Positions 11,822 to 22,372 of a stretch of DNA of 64,000 nt are shown here, one piece after another. Below the pieces are notes generated by a model that saw only the letters and a list, made by a program, of their open reading frames with translations, was not told the DNA's origin and did not search any database. The DNA lies in the NCBI GenBank assembly GCA_028641055.1, contig CM054062.1, positions 170,631,715 through 170,695,714 of the forward strand, in the 5' to 3' direction. Made by a program: the position numbers and the translations under genes. Each line of letters begins with the position of its first letter. Positions within the stretch are counted from its first letter, which is position 1. This DNA is from Alopecurus myosuroides. Lineage: Eukaryota; Streptophyta; Magnoliopsida; Poales; Poaceae.

Positions 11822-12463
11822 ATGGCGACCAACAGCCTTTTCCTCGCCGCTCTCCTCCTCGTCACCGTCGGTCTCGCGTCTCATGTTGCCGAGGCGGACA
11901 GGCAGCTCCCCTTGGCCATCATCTCCGGCATAGTGCCATGCAGCGCCGGGAGCTCCATCAACGTGGCTGCGGTTCCGCCGTTCCCGAGTAAGGACAACCT
12001 CCGCTAGATATTAGCTTCTTGCCAGGACGCCATTGCACACCTAGCAAATCAATGCAACTGATATAGTACTATATCGAAACCGTCTTACCGTGTGCTTTGC
12101 TTCTTTAATTTGCTCCGGACAGACGCCGCGGTGCAGGTGGTGTGCGGCGGCACGGTGGTGGGCGCCGCGAAGGCGGCCGCCAGCGGGGCGTTCACCGTGA
12201 ACATGGGTACAGTCTCCACGTCGCTCCTCACCACTATGCTTGGGAACCAGTGTAAGGTGGTCGTGGTTACCCCGCTGGCCGCGTGCAACGTCTCCCTCGC
12301 TAGCGTCACCGGCACGCTGGCCGCGCCGGTGCAGCTCCTGAGTGCTGACAGCGGCAGCGGCAGCGGCGGCCTTGGTGGACTGATTGGCCTTATCGGCCAG
12401 ATCATCGGGGGAGCCGTCGGTGGCATCCTCAACATCGTCCCATTGCCCTTCTCCGTCATCTAG
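11822..12463 (+). CDS. Phylloplanin-like secreted protein, gene 2 (two exons)
   Basis: Exons are 11822-11987 and 12123-12463. The intron (11988-12122) starts GTAAGG and ends ACAG, in the same position and phase as in gene 1. The product is 168 aa: a signal peptide to about residue 25, SGIVPCSAGSSIN, VPPFPNAAVQVVCGG, CKVVVVTPLAAC, a Gly/Ser linker and a Gly/Ile-rich hydrophobic tail ending LPFSVI. Cys lie at 40, 63, 99 and 110. Unlike gene 1 it has a potential N-glycosylation sequon, Asn111-Val-Ser, which is Asp-Ala-Ser in gene 1. The frame is intact and the TATA box and AATAAA are present, so it is probably expressed. It is a tandem paralogue of gene 1; coding similarity is high, while introns and untranslated regions have diverged. 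Family assignment rests on motif recognition, not on a search. Confidence 0.8.
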
Positions 12464-12641
12464 ATGCTCGGCTATAAGTGGCCGTGCGCATCGACGATGC
12501 GATGGCCTTAAGTAAATCCTACGTGCCAATGCACCTAATGGTCAACTATCCGCGCTTTATTACATCTACTACTATATCTACTCCCATGGGATGTGTTACT
12601 CTCATATTGTATCTTGTCGTCTTCACGTTCGTTTTGTGAAA

Positions 12642-12647
12642 AATAAA
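12642..12647 (+). terminator. Poly-A signal of gene 2
   Basis: AATAAA lies 179 bp after the stop codon, in the same local context as in gene 1. Confidence 0.65.
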
Positions 12648-13159
12648 GCTGTGTGTACACATAATGTTACATATCAAGCTTTTAAATCTAGTTCGATATG
12701 ACTGCTATATCTTTTTAGGGCCTACCGACATCTCTATCTCTACTACTTTCTCTAATATATAGTTTGTCTTAACGACCGTATGTACGTCAAGAAAGCCAGC
12801 GGGTTGTGCTTCTCCCGCTAAAAAACCAATCGGTAACTTGTACTTCTCTCGCTAAAAAAAGGCATCGTGCGGACACACGTAAAAAAGCGCATCATTTGGT
12901 GTGTTCTCCATCCCATTTGTGTTATAATTCATGATAAAACCATTGCAAAACGAGAGAGGAGTGAAGCCAACCAAATCTATACTTAGCTCAGCGGGATTGG
13001 AAACCCAAAGCCTAAAGTCTGGTACCGTAACCAAACATTTTGATTACATGCTCGCTTACTGAGATTTCTTCTGCCATGTGACATGCCACAGAGTCTTTGT
13101 TATCTCATAACATTCAGTCTTGGGCTGAGTCTAGTACATGGACGTGAGTGCAACGATCA
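12648..13159. other. Intergenic, nothing recognised
   Basis: No ORF, terminal repeat or RNA gene could be supported. Two short 'cttctc(c/t)cgctaaaaaa' repeats near 12810 and 12845 are too small to interpret. Confidence 0.45.
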
Positions 13160-13179
13160 TATCGTACGCTGACGTATGA

Positions 13180-13455
13180 TCAAATCATTTCTAACTCAGA
13201 ATTCATACGTGTCAACATGAGACATTGAACAACTATTGCATCATCACTTTTCATGGTGTGAGCATCCTTTTCAGCATCAGAAGCGTTGTCATCGATATCC
13301 TTCAGAAGAGGAGCGTCGAGAACGTACTCTTTCTTGATACCATTAAGAACAATTCTCACGGCATGGACCCAATCCATATTGTTACTTCCATTGGCGGCAA
13401 ATGGTTTCTTCTCAAGTAGTATACCAAGGTTAATAATGGGTGCTTTACGAGCCAT
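13180..13455 (-). pseudogene. Copia gag N-terminal fragment
   Basis: A 91-residue open frame starts MARKAPIINLGILLEKKPFA. It aligns in type with the gag start at 62586: the EKEKLANNGSNFTNW, LRILL and YVLDAPLG positions have clear counterparts. It ends at a stop before the zinc knuckle would occur. Confidence 0.7.
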
Positions 13456-14962
13456 TTATCTATAATTTAATATTTCACTTAGACATATTCATAGTTATTT
13501 ATCTCGTTAGAATAAATTAACTAGGTGTCCTCATGATCAGAATTTAGTGTACTATGGAATCCAAGCTCAACTCATAACCAAGAACGGATACATCTGAATG
13601 ATTACAAGGTTACAACGGGTAGGCCAAATTGCCAATCACTTCCACCGTCATTTCTGCTTCACCTTTCGGTGTATGTGTTCCGAGATCATGACTATTATGC
13701 CTGAACGACAAGACAACCAACTGATACTGCTACATCAAATGATGACATGCTGACCCTTGAATACTAGTGACCAACATGGACTAGCTTAATGCCGCCTCCT
13801 AATCATAATTCATAAGAACATGTTGACCCTTAGATACAAGTGATGAACACGAACCCATTTGGTTTGATGGTGCTACAATTTGAAGAGCATGATCTATCTT
13901 GATATTTTTATGAGGAATCACCCTAGTAATCACATCTACTTCACAATAAGGACAAAAAGAAAACAGTTATAACATGCACATGTAAAATAACTAGTAATGT
14001 AGTATAGTCTTCTTCCATCTCCAACGGGCCCTGCGTTGGTGGTGCCATGTCGAGGTTCACGACAAGTGCAATTCTTCTCCTTCCTATCATCACCATCATA
14101 AGGTTTAGGATGGTTTTGAGGCTACAAAATAGTATTAGGTAAGGCATCTCAAAACTCAAAACTTTGAGACTATACCACATCATGTTTCCTGTAAAACAGA
14201 GTTAGACGCCTCTAACATTTGTTTGCAACTTTTAGCGTGGTTGTAGGATCTACAAAACGAACCGTTAAGTAACCTACGGTTCCATAAGGCATGGTTATTC
14301 GCGTTGCTAGATTGATATTGTGGGGTGATTGAAACACATACACTACAAAAACGTGTAGAGCCTCAATCTTAAGTTATTCATAACCAGCACCCCCATGTGG
14401 ATCCAATCCACATTCCCCTTCCACAATGTTGTTAACAAGACCAACTATAAAGGACCCAATGTTACTGAATCACTTCTTCGGACTAGATGAGATATGCCAG
14501 GGGAAACTCTAATGTCCTAAGATTGCTAGAACTTTGTAAAAATCTCGATATGCTGTTGGAAACAAAACAACAAACCTTGTTGGAACCAATCATAAATAAT
14601 CTAAATGTTGGAGAACTTTCCAACGTACTTGCACAAACTTATGCAATGCCTGCACTCACCGGTTCTCTAGATCAAATCTTGCACCCACTCATAGACTGCT
14701 TTGATACAATTACTGGGTTGCGTGTAAGAGGATTAAAAAAATCTCCATGCATGCTATGCAACCGCCAAGATATATCTATGAAGATACAAGTGAATAATAA
14801 TTCACAAATATAGTTCTCGAGATCGTTTACCAGACACCGTAAAAGTGAAAGAGATGTCGATGAACCATGTTGTACATCCTCACGCACAAGCCTATGGGTC
14901 AGAATGTTGTCGACCCGTATCCAACACCTTGATACAACAGAGTGAGTGTCTCATGTGTTACC

Positions 14963-16352
14963 TGATGTCTACGCACACTTCTATTCTTGTAGACAGTGTT
15001 GAGCCTCCAAGTGCAGAGGCTTGTAGACCAGCAGCAAGTTTCCCTTAAGTGGATCACCCAAGTTTTATCGAACTCTGGGAGGTAGAGGTCAAAGATATCC
15101 CTCTCAAGCAACCCTGCAATTAAGATACAAGAAGTCTCTTGTGTCCCTAACACACCCAATATACTTGTCAGGTATATATGTGCACTAGTTCGGCGAAGAG
15201 ATAGTGAAATGCGAGTAATATGGATGGTTATAAATAATAATAGCAATCTGAAATAAATATGGAAGCAAGCAAACATGTAGCAGAACAGGCGGAAAACGGT
15301 GTTTCAATACTTGGAACACAAGGCCTAGGGATGCTACTTTCACTAGTGGACACTCTCAACAATGATCACATAATTGAATAACTAAATATCTTCTCTTCAC
15401 TATGCTACTCTTAACCCTCTCCGGTTGGATAACGAACAATAATCATTGCGTAGGGCTGCAAAAGGCATTCCTTAAAGTAAGCATTCCCATGTCTAGTTAA
15501 CCCCACGATGTCACTATGAGCGCCCTAGAAGGTACTAGACAAACACCACAATTCATAGAGGAGACACACATGATGTGCACACTGTCACCTTCACACCGCG
15601 GGGCAAGGTGACTCCAAAGTTCATATTAATAAAACACTTGAGTAGCACAAGATGAAGAGTAACATCTACTTTTTCAACTAGATTACAAAGCTCATGATCA
15701 CATATAGATCACACCATGGGAGAGAGAGATGATCCACGTAGCTACCGGTAGAGCCCTCATCCTCAGGGGAGAACTACTCCCTCCTCATCATAGGAGACAG
15801 CAACGGCGATGGAGAAGGCGGTGGAGTCGATGGAGATGGCTTCCAGGGGCACTTCCTCGTCCCGGCAGGGTGCCAGAACAGAGATCTGTCCCCAGAAACT
15901 TGTCGGTGGCGGCGGCGGAGCTACAAATGTATTTTACGGAAAAGGTCAAATTTTCTAGGGTTTATGCATCGGGGAGAATATATAGGCGAAAGGGCGATGT
16001 CGGGGGGTGGCCAGGGGGCCCACACCACCAGGTGGCGCGGCCAGGGGGTGGTGGCGCCACCCTATGGTGTGGCCACCCTGTGGCCCCCCTCCGGGGCTCT
16101 TCGGGACTTCTGGATGCTTCCGGGACTTCTAAGACTTCTAGCTCTCGAATCGTCCAATTCCGAGAATATTTCCAGAACAAATTTTCTGAAATAAAAAACA
16201 ATAGAAAACATGGAACTGGCACATGGCATCTTGTTAATAGGTTAGTCCCGGAAAACATGTAAAAATGTTATAAAGAAGGGAGAAAACATGTATCAATTGG
16301 CATAATATCAACATGGAACATCAGAAATTATAGATATGTTGGAGACGTATCA
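14963..16352 (-). repeat. Solo LTR of the Athila-like (Sabrina/WHAM-type) family, TSD TTACC
   Basis: On the minus strand it begins TGATACGTCTCCAAC-like (plus-strand end …GACGTATCA). It shares the 'gatgttccatgttg', 'gggactaacctatt', 'aagatgcca' and 'gaaatattctcggaatt' blocks with the LTRs at 18297, 19955 and 37549. The plus-strand left end is TGATGTCTACGC. TTACC flanks it exactly on both sides (14958-14962 and 16353-16357). No internal domain remains, so it formed by LTR-LTR recombination. It lies inside the decayed Copia element. Confidence 0.92.
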
Positions 16353-16575
16353 TTACCCTTCTAAGACTTCGCACACTACGTTGGGACCAGTTCTGCAGCG
16401 CTTCTCCATCTAGGACTAGACGCCACAAGTGTATAAGAAGGTGGGGTTCTGAACACATGAGAGAGATAGATCAATAAGAAGCTAGATCTAATTGGGAGAG
16501 GACACTTCAAATCCCCAATTAGAAGAAGCTCTAGTTCAATTAGAGGGGCTCTAATTAGATCCTCGAAAACTACTA

Positions 16576-16599
16576 GAGAGAGAGAGAGAGAGAGAGAGG
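16576..16599. repeat. (GA)n microsatellite in the Copia LTR
   Basis: About twelve uninterrupted dinucleotide units. On the element's sense strand this is a CT tract just downstream of the TATA box, as in many plant leaders. Confidence 0.9.
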
Positions 16600-18158
16600 C
16601 TTGAGAGCCAATTTATATGATTTTCTTTGATCCTCGGGGTCCTTTTTATAGGTGGGTGAGAGGGATACCTTCCTTGGGTGGGAGGAGTCCCTCCCCCAAT
16701 CTACCAAGGAGGTGGCCGCACCCCTCCTCCTAAGGGGATTCAGATTGGACTCCATATGGAGTCCAAATTCTCCTCTTTTTTCATTTTTCCTTTCCCTTTT
16801 GTCCTTTCTTTCTATCTCTTAATCAAATAAGGGAAAAATGCAGGGAGACCAATGCACCATGGTGTGGTGCCCTGGAGCCCACCTGGTAGCCCCCATAGGA
16901 TGGGTTCGGCCATGGGGGCATTCCTGCCCCTTCCGGCACCCCCTTCTTGGTTTTTGCCCAAAAACTCTTCCGGAACCCTATAGATAAAATCATCGACCTT
17001 ATCTAACGATGCTAGAAATATATTTCTGACATCCCGGGATATCTGATGCCCCTGTACTTGTTCCAGAAAGCGTGCAACCTCATTTTCTCTCTCTTAGAAA
17101 AACTCTGGAATAAATTTTGGCAGTTACTCTGGGACATCTAATGCCTCATTATAAATATCTACGATATATAAAATCTATCTATCACGCAAAAACACCATTC
17201 TGATGATACTCCTTGTTGATCCGAACCTACCAATATACATGTAAACCAGACCTAACTTAAGTGTGTCACCCTTACATGTCCAATAGTGTGTGGACATGAA
17301 ACCGGAAACTCTTTCCTTTTAATTAATTAATAAAGGGGTCAAGGATGCCCATATTGACTCCCACACTCTATAAAAAATAAACTCTGCTTAACCTATTGGT
17401 TATTATATAATATTTGCATTACTCGCGATATAGAACTTACCCGAGACCATGGATTCCGGTATTGCCGTGAAACAATCTTTGGTTCACTATACCTTTATCT
17501 ATCTCATTAACTGGTAAGCTTCCTTTACTCATTACCATATTATAATATCCCACATGATGTATCATCAATGTGCATTGTCTGCAGAACATATGGGTATCAA
17601 GAATACCGAGTGGGCCCAGACTTGTATCTCTCTTTTTACGGAGGAGTAATTCCCATCTCAGAGAATCGAGACAACATACTCCTTTAGAATTACCCAGTGG
17701 CTACCATTATGCTCATCCAGTTTACAGCGTGATGCTTGATAGTATCAAAATAAAACCTCCAGAATATACAACTCCGATAACCTCATGGTCAAAAAATATG
17801 TTCTAATATAATTGTGATGTGATATGTCACTATGGACAAAGACACCTTAATGGAATCTCTTACCATATCAACTACTCGGTTATACCTAGCCATATAGTTT
17901 TCTTCCAAAAATATGCCATTCATTGATGCTGACATAAACAATGTCCATGACCAGGAAAACACATCCATCAATCATCCAATGAATTAGTCATAAAAGGCAA
18001 GACTAGGGTTTTGATTATTTATTCATGTTACTATACATGAGTGTGAGATTTCCTCTGAATCTCATATTCAGGAGCCATGTCAGTTATAGCATAATAACAA
18101 GAATAATAATTATTAAAAGATGTACAGATATTATTGCCTTTTGGGCATATGTCCAACA

Positions 18159-18296
18159 AATGACACAAGAGAGTGAACTTTATTACCAAATTTCACAAGG
18201 AAGCAGATTACATGGATTTTAGTATAACCTAAGAGGTGCAAAGGGAGAAAGCTAATGAAATCATTCAAAAATTTCTATGCTAACACACTAGGACAC
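18159..18296 (-). other. Old sequence segment A (3' part of a possible minus-strand transcript)
   Basis: This segment, 19848-19954 and 39065-40080 become contiguous when the two LTR insertions with perfect target-site duplications are removed. On the minus strand it contains 'ggtaataaagttcactctc', an AATAAA-like 3'-end signal, close to the junction with the Copia LTR at 18158. Confidence 0.35.
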
Positions 18297-19842
18297 CGAT
18301 ACGTCATAAATGTATCCTTAATTTCTGATGTTCCATGTTGTTTCCCACATGTTTGCTATACACTTTATGTCATTTTTATCGATTTTCCGGAATAAACTAT
18401 TGACAAGATGCGACAGAGCCAGTTTCCTGTTTTCTGCTGTTTTTAGTTTCAGAAAAGTTGTTCTAGAAATATTCTCGGAATTGGAAAATTCAAAGTCCGG
18501 AGGTCCTAAAATTCTTGAAGGTTCCACGGAGTCCGTAAGAGGCCCGGAGGGGGTCCACAGGGGGGCCACACAATAGGGCGGCACCCCCTCGCCGCGCCAT
18601 GGGGTGGTGTGGGGCCCCCAGGCCTCCACCGCCTTTGCCCTTTCGCCTATTTATACCGCCCGACATATCAACCCTAAAAATATACCACTTCGTCCCGAGA
18701 AACACCTGAGGACGCCGTCATCATCATCCTGAGATCGAGAGGGTTTTGGAGCTCTCCCCAGCACCCTGTCGGGAGGGGAATTCATCACCGGAAGGGTCTA
18801 CACCACCATGCCCTCCTCCAAAGTGATGCGTGAGTAGTTCATTCCTGGACTAGGGGTCCATAGCAGTAGCTAGATGGTTGTATTCTCCACTTTGTACCTG
18901 ATGTTTAGATCTTGTGAGCCGCCTCACATGATCGAGATCATCTTTATGTAATGCTACATGTTGTGTTTGCTGGGACCTGATGAATGTGGAATGCTATGTC
19001 GTCTGATTATCAATCTAACATGTTATCTGCATGCATATGTTATTTATGATCTTGCATGCTCTTCGTTATTAGTAGATGCTCTGGCCTTATGCTCGATAGT
19101 GGGTTTATGCCTCCTTTGCATCTGTGGTCGAGTGACATAAACGTGACGGATGGAGGATTTGTTGTTTCCATTATGGAGAAAACAACGGTGTTTACTTAGT
19201 TTACATTGTTTACATTACACACTTTGCTTACTGCGATAATCTGTTGCTTGCAACTTAACACCCAACGTTTGTTCGGATGAAATTCAGAGGGTGGATTATT
19301 AGACATAGATGTAGTTGGATCACGGTCTATGTATTTTGTTGTAATGCCCGCATGAATCACATTGTAATCTTTATGTCTTGCATATGCACTACGGTGCCCA
19401 TCTGTAATTTGTTCACCACACATGTTATTTATCTTTCACAGAGAGACACCACTAGTGAACTGTGGACCCCGGTCCTTTTTCCTCATACTGATAAAACACC
19501 CACTGCTTTCGCACTGCTTTCATACTATTAAAACTGCTTTCATACTGTTGTCCTACTTTTTTCCACACCATACATTTAACCTCTTTGTGTTCAGCAAAAC
19601 CGGTGAGATTGACAACCTCACTGCTTCGTTGGGGCAAAGTGATTTGATTGTTTTGTGTAGGCTCCACGTTGCTTCTGAACCGGTAGTGCGCCCTGCCATC
19701 TCAGCTGCTTCAACCTTCTGAAGTTACTCCTTCCTCCTACTGGTCGATTCAACCTTGGTTTCTTTCTGAGGGAAAACCTGCTGATGCACTCTTCATACCT
19801 TCCTCTTGGGGTCTCCCAACGAACGTGTGTTCACACGCATCA
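18297..19842 (+). repeat. Solo LTR, Athila-like (Sabrina/WHAM-type) family, TSD GACAC
   Basis: This 1546-bp LTR begins CGATACGTC (the first T of the usual TGATACGTC is mutated) and ends CACACGCATCA. GACAC flanks it on both sides (18292-18296 and 19843-19847). It aligns along its length with the LTRs at 19955-21577 and 37549-39059, including the 'cctcactgcttcgttggggcaaa' and 'ttcataccttcctcttgggg' blocks near the 3' end. No PBS or PPT adjoins it. Confidence 0.93.
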
Positions 19843-19847
19843 GACAC

Positions 19848-19954
19848 TTGTAGAAATCCTAGGGGATTGCAGAACAACCAAACCAGTCAAAATGATGCAG
19901 ATCACAAGATCTACACCATTCACATGCACAGTTGACTAAAGAGGAGGATGAATC
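19848..19954 (-). other. Old sequence segment B between two LTR insertions
   Basis: A 107-bp remnant left between the solo LTR and the 5' LTR of the Athila-like element. It is not LTR sequence. It joins segment A on the left and 39065 onward on the right once the insertions are undone. Confidence 0.5.
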
Positions 19955-21577
19955 TGATACGTCTCAAACGTATCTATAATTTCTGATGTTTCATGTTGTT
20001 TTCATGCCATTTGCTACATGTTTCCTATAAACTTTATGCCATTTTTACGGATTTTCTGGGACTAACCTATTGACAAGATGCCAAAGAGCCAGTTCCTGTT
20101 TTCTGCTGTTTTTGGTTTCAGAAAAGTTGTTCTGGAAATATTCTCGGAATTTGACAAAACAAAATCTCAGGGTCTTAGAAATCTGTCACGGACACGGAGT
20201 CCGGAGGTGGACCTGGAGGGCCCACACCATAGGGCGGCGCCCCCCCCCCTTGGTCGCGCCACCAGGTGGATGGCCCCCCTGGCCACCCACCGACGTTGCC
20301 CTTTCGCCTATTTAAGATCCTCCACGGGCTAACCCTAAATACCCGAGCCTTTTTTCACCAAAAGTTCCGTAGCTGCCGTCATCGTCAACCCTAGTTTGGG
20401 AGGGTTCTGAAGCTCTCCCCGGCACCCTTCCGGGATGGGGAATCATCACCGGAGGGCTCTTCATCACCATGCCTACCTCCGTAGTGATGCGTGAGTAGTT
20501 CATTCTTGGACTACGGGTCTATAGCATTAGCTAGATGGTTGTTCTCTCCTCTTTATGCCTTATGTTTAGATCTTGTGAGCTGCCTAACATGATCAAGATC
20601 GTCTTATTATAATTCTACATGTTGTGTTTGCTAGGATCCTATGAATATTGAATGTTATGTCCAATGATTATCAATCTATGATGTTCTCTCGTGTTTATGT
20701 TATTTATGATCTTGCATGTTCTCCGTTACTAGTAGATGCTCTGTCCAAGTTGATGCTTGTAACTGCAAGAGGGAGTATTCATGCTCGATAGTGGGTGCAT
20801 GCCTCCCTTTCACTCATGCTCGAGTGACCGAAATGTAGCGGGTGGGGGATGTGATGTTTCCATTAGGGAGAAAATAACGATGTTTACATTGTTTACATTA
20901 CACACTTTACTTAATGTAATAATCTGTTGCTTGCAACTTAATACCCGAGGTTTGATTGGATGACGCTCCGAGGGTGGATTATCAGTCATAGATGTAGCTG
21001 GATAACAGTCTATGAATTATGTTGTAATGCCCGCATGAATCACATAGTAATCATCATGTCATGCATATGCACTACGGTGTAGCCTTTATATCTGTCAATT
21101 GCCCAGTTGTAATTTGTTTACCCGGCATGTTATCTATCTGTTTTAAAGAGACACCACTAGTGAACTGTGGACCCCGGTACATTTCTTTACACTGATAATA
21201 CAACTACTTCAACCATTGTTTTCCTACTGCAATTACCGTTTTCCTCTCATTCACTGCCATCACTGTTCTCTTTCATCTACTGCAAACAAGTACTATTTTC
21301 CACACTATACGTCTAATCCTTTGTTTCAGTAAAACCGATGAGATTGACAACCTCAATGCTTCGTTGGGGCAAATTAATTTTATTGTGTTGTGTAGTTCCA
21401 CGTTGCTGCTGAACCGGTAGTGTGCCCTGCCAACATCAGCTGTCTTCAACCTTCAGAAGTGATTTCTTTCTCCTACTGGTCGATTCAACCTTGGTTTCTT
21501 TCTGAGGGAACCTTTTTGTTGTGTTCTTCATACCTTCCTCTTGGGGTTTCTCAACGAGTGCAACTCCTGCAACATCA
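19955..21577 (+). repeat. 5' LTR of the Athila-like element
   Basis: 1623 bp, TGATACGTCTC...CAACATCA. It retains a roughly 107-bp stretch (about 20469-20575) that is missing from the 3' LTR. Confidence 0.92.
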
Positions 21578-21587
21578 AGCATTTTTC

Positions 21588-21605
21588 TGGCGCCGTTGCC
21601 GGGGA
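21588..21605 (+). other. Primer-binding site, tRNA-Asp
   Basis: TGGCGCCGTTGCCGGGGA is complementary to the acceptor end of plant tRNA-Asp. It lies 10 bp after the LTR. Confidence 0.9.
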
Positions 21606-21771
21606 GGAAGAGGATTTTTTCAATGGGAGTCTCTCACTTCCAATCTCTTTACTTCGTTTTTGTTTTGCTTAATTTATTTTATTTTGTCTTGTTTGCTTCT
21701 CTTTATCAAAAACACAAAAAAATAGTTCTTATTCTAGTTGTTATTTTTATCATGTTCTAAATCTTGTTAAA

Positions 21772-22372
21772 ATGAGTACTCTTGAGAACACTCGGTTGTG
21801 TGAGTTCACTAGCACACAACAACAATTTTATTAGCACACCTATTGCTACCTGCTCCTACTGCTGATTTTTATGAGATTAAGCCTGCCCTATTAAATCTTG
21901 TTATGAGAGAGCAATTTTCTAGTGTTAATACTGATGATGCCGTTGCCCATCTTAATAATTTTGTTGAACTTTGTGAGATGAAAAAATATAAGGATGTAGA
22001 TGGAGATATTATTAAACTGAAATTGTTTCCTTTCTCTTTGAGAGGAAGAGCTAAAGAATAGTTGCTATCTTTGCCTAGAAATAGTATTGATTCATGGACT
22101 AAATGTAAAGATGCTTTCACTCGAAAATATTATCCTCCTGCTAAGATTATATCTCTAAGAAGTAACATTATGAATCTTAAGCAATTTGATAATGAGCATG
22201 TTGCTAAATCTTGGGAAAGAATGAAATGTTTAGTAAAGAATTGTCCCACTCATGGACTGACTACTTGGATGATCATCCAAACCTTTTATGCAGGTCTGAA
22301 CTTTTCTTCAAGAAACCTTCTAGATTCAGCTGCTGGAGGAACCTTTATGTCCATCAATTTGGGCGCTGCAAC
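21772..22372 (+). pseudogene. gag, N-terminal half (Athila-like)
   Basis: The start at 21772 (MSTLENTRLCEF) is followed by a frameshift near 21830, then by the retrotransposon gag core: TADFYEIKPALLNLV, VAHLNNFVELC, FPFSLRGRAKE, W-to-stop TAG at 22059-22061, then LPRNSIDSW, FTRKYYPPAK, LKQFDNEHVAKSWERMK and IQTFYAGLN. These are the hallmarks of the plant Gypsy gag_pre-coat domain. It is cut at 22372 by the LTR of the young element. The frame resumes in register at 33484, across the duplicated GCAAC. Confidence 0.85.

Larger units (their letters stand above)
13160..18158 (-). mobile_element. Truncated, decayed BARE/Angela-type Copia element
   Basis: Three parts lie in minus-strand order. A 5' LTR begins TGTTGGACATATGCCC at 18158 and runs left to an uncertain end. 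It contains a TATAAAAAGG box (minus strand, about 16646-16655), a (GA)n tract and blocks such as 'gggcccactcgg' known from BARE-type LTRs. A leader with 'gttagacgcctctaa' (about 14200) resembles the leader of the Copia element near 63410. The start of gag is at 13455-13180, where a 91-aa frame has LLEKKPFAANGSNN and YVLDAPL motifs. PR, INT, RT, RH and the 3' LTR are absent, so the element is truncated near 13160. No clear PBS was found. A solo LTR later inserted at 14963-16352. Confidence 0.7.

Noticed and set aside
12041..12529. 162-aa minus-strand ORF over gene 2
   Set aside because: Antisense shadow of a GC-rich coding exon with no family features and no clear counterpart at gene 1.
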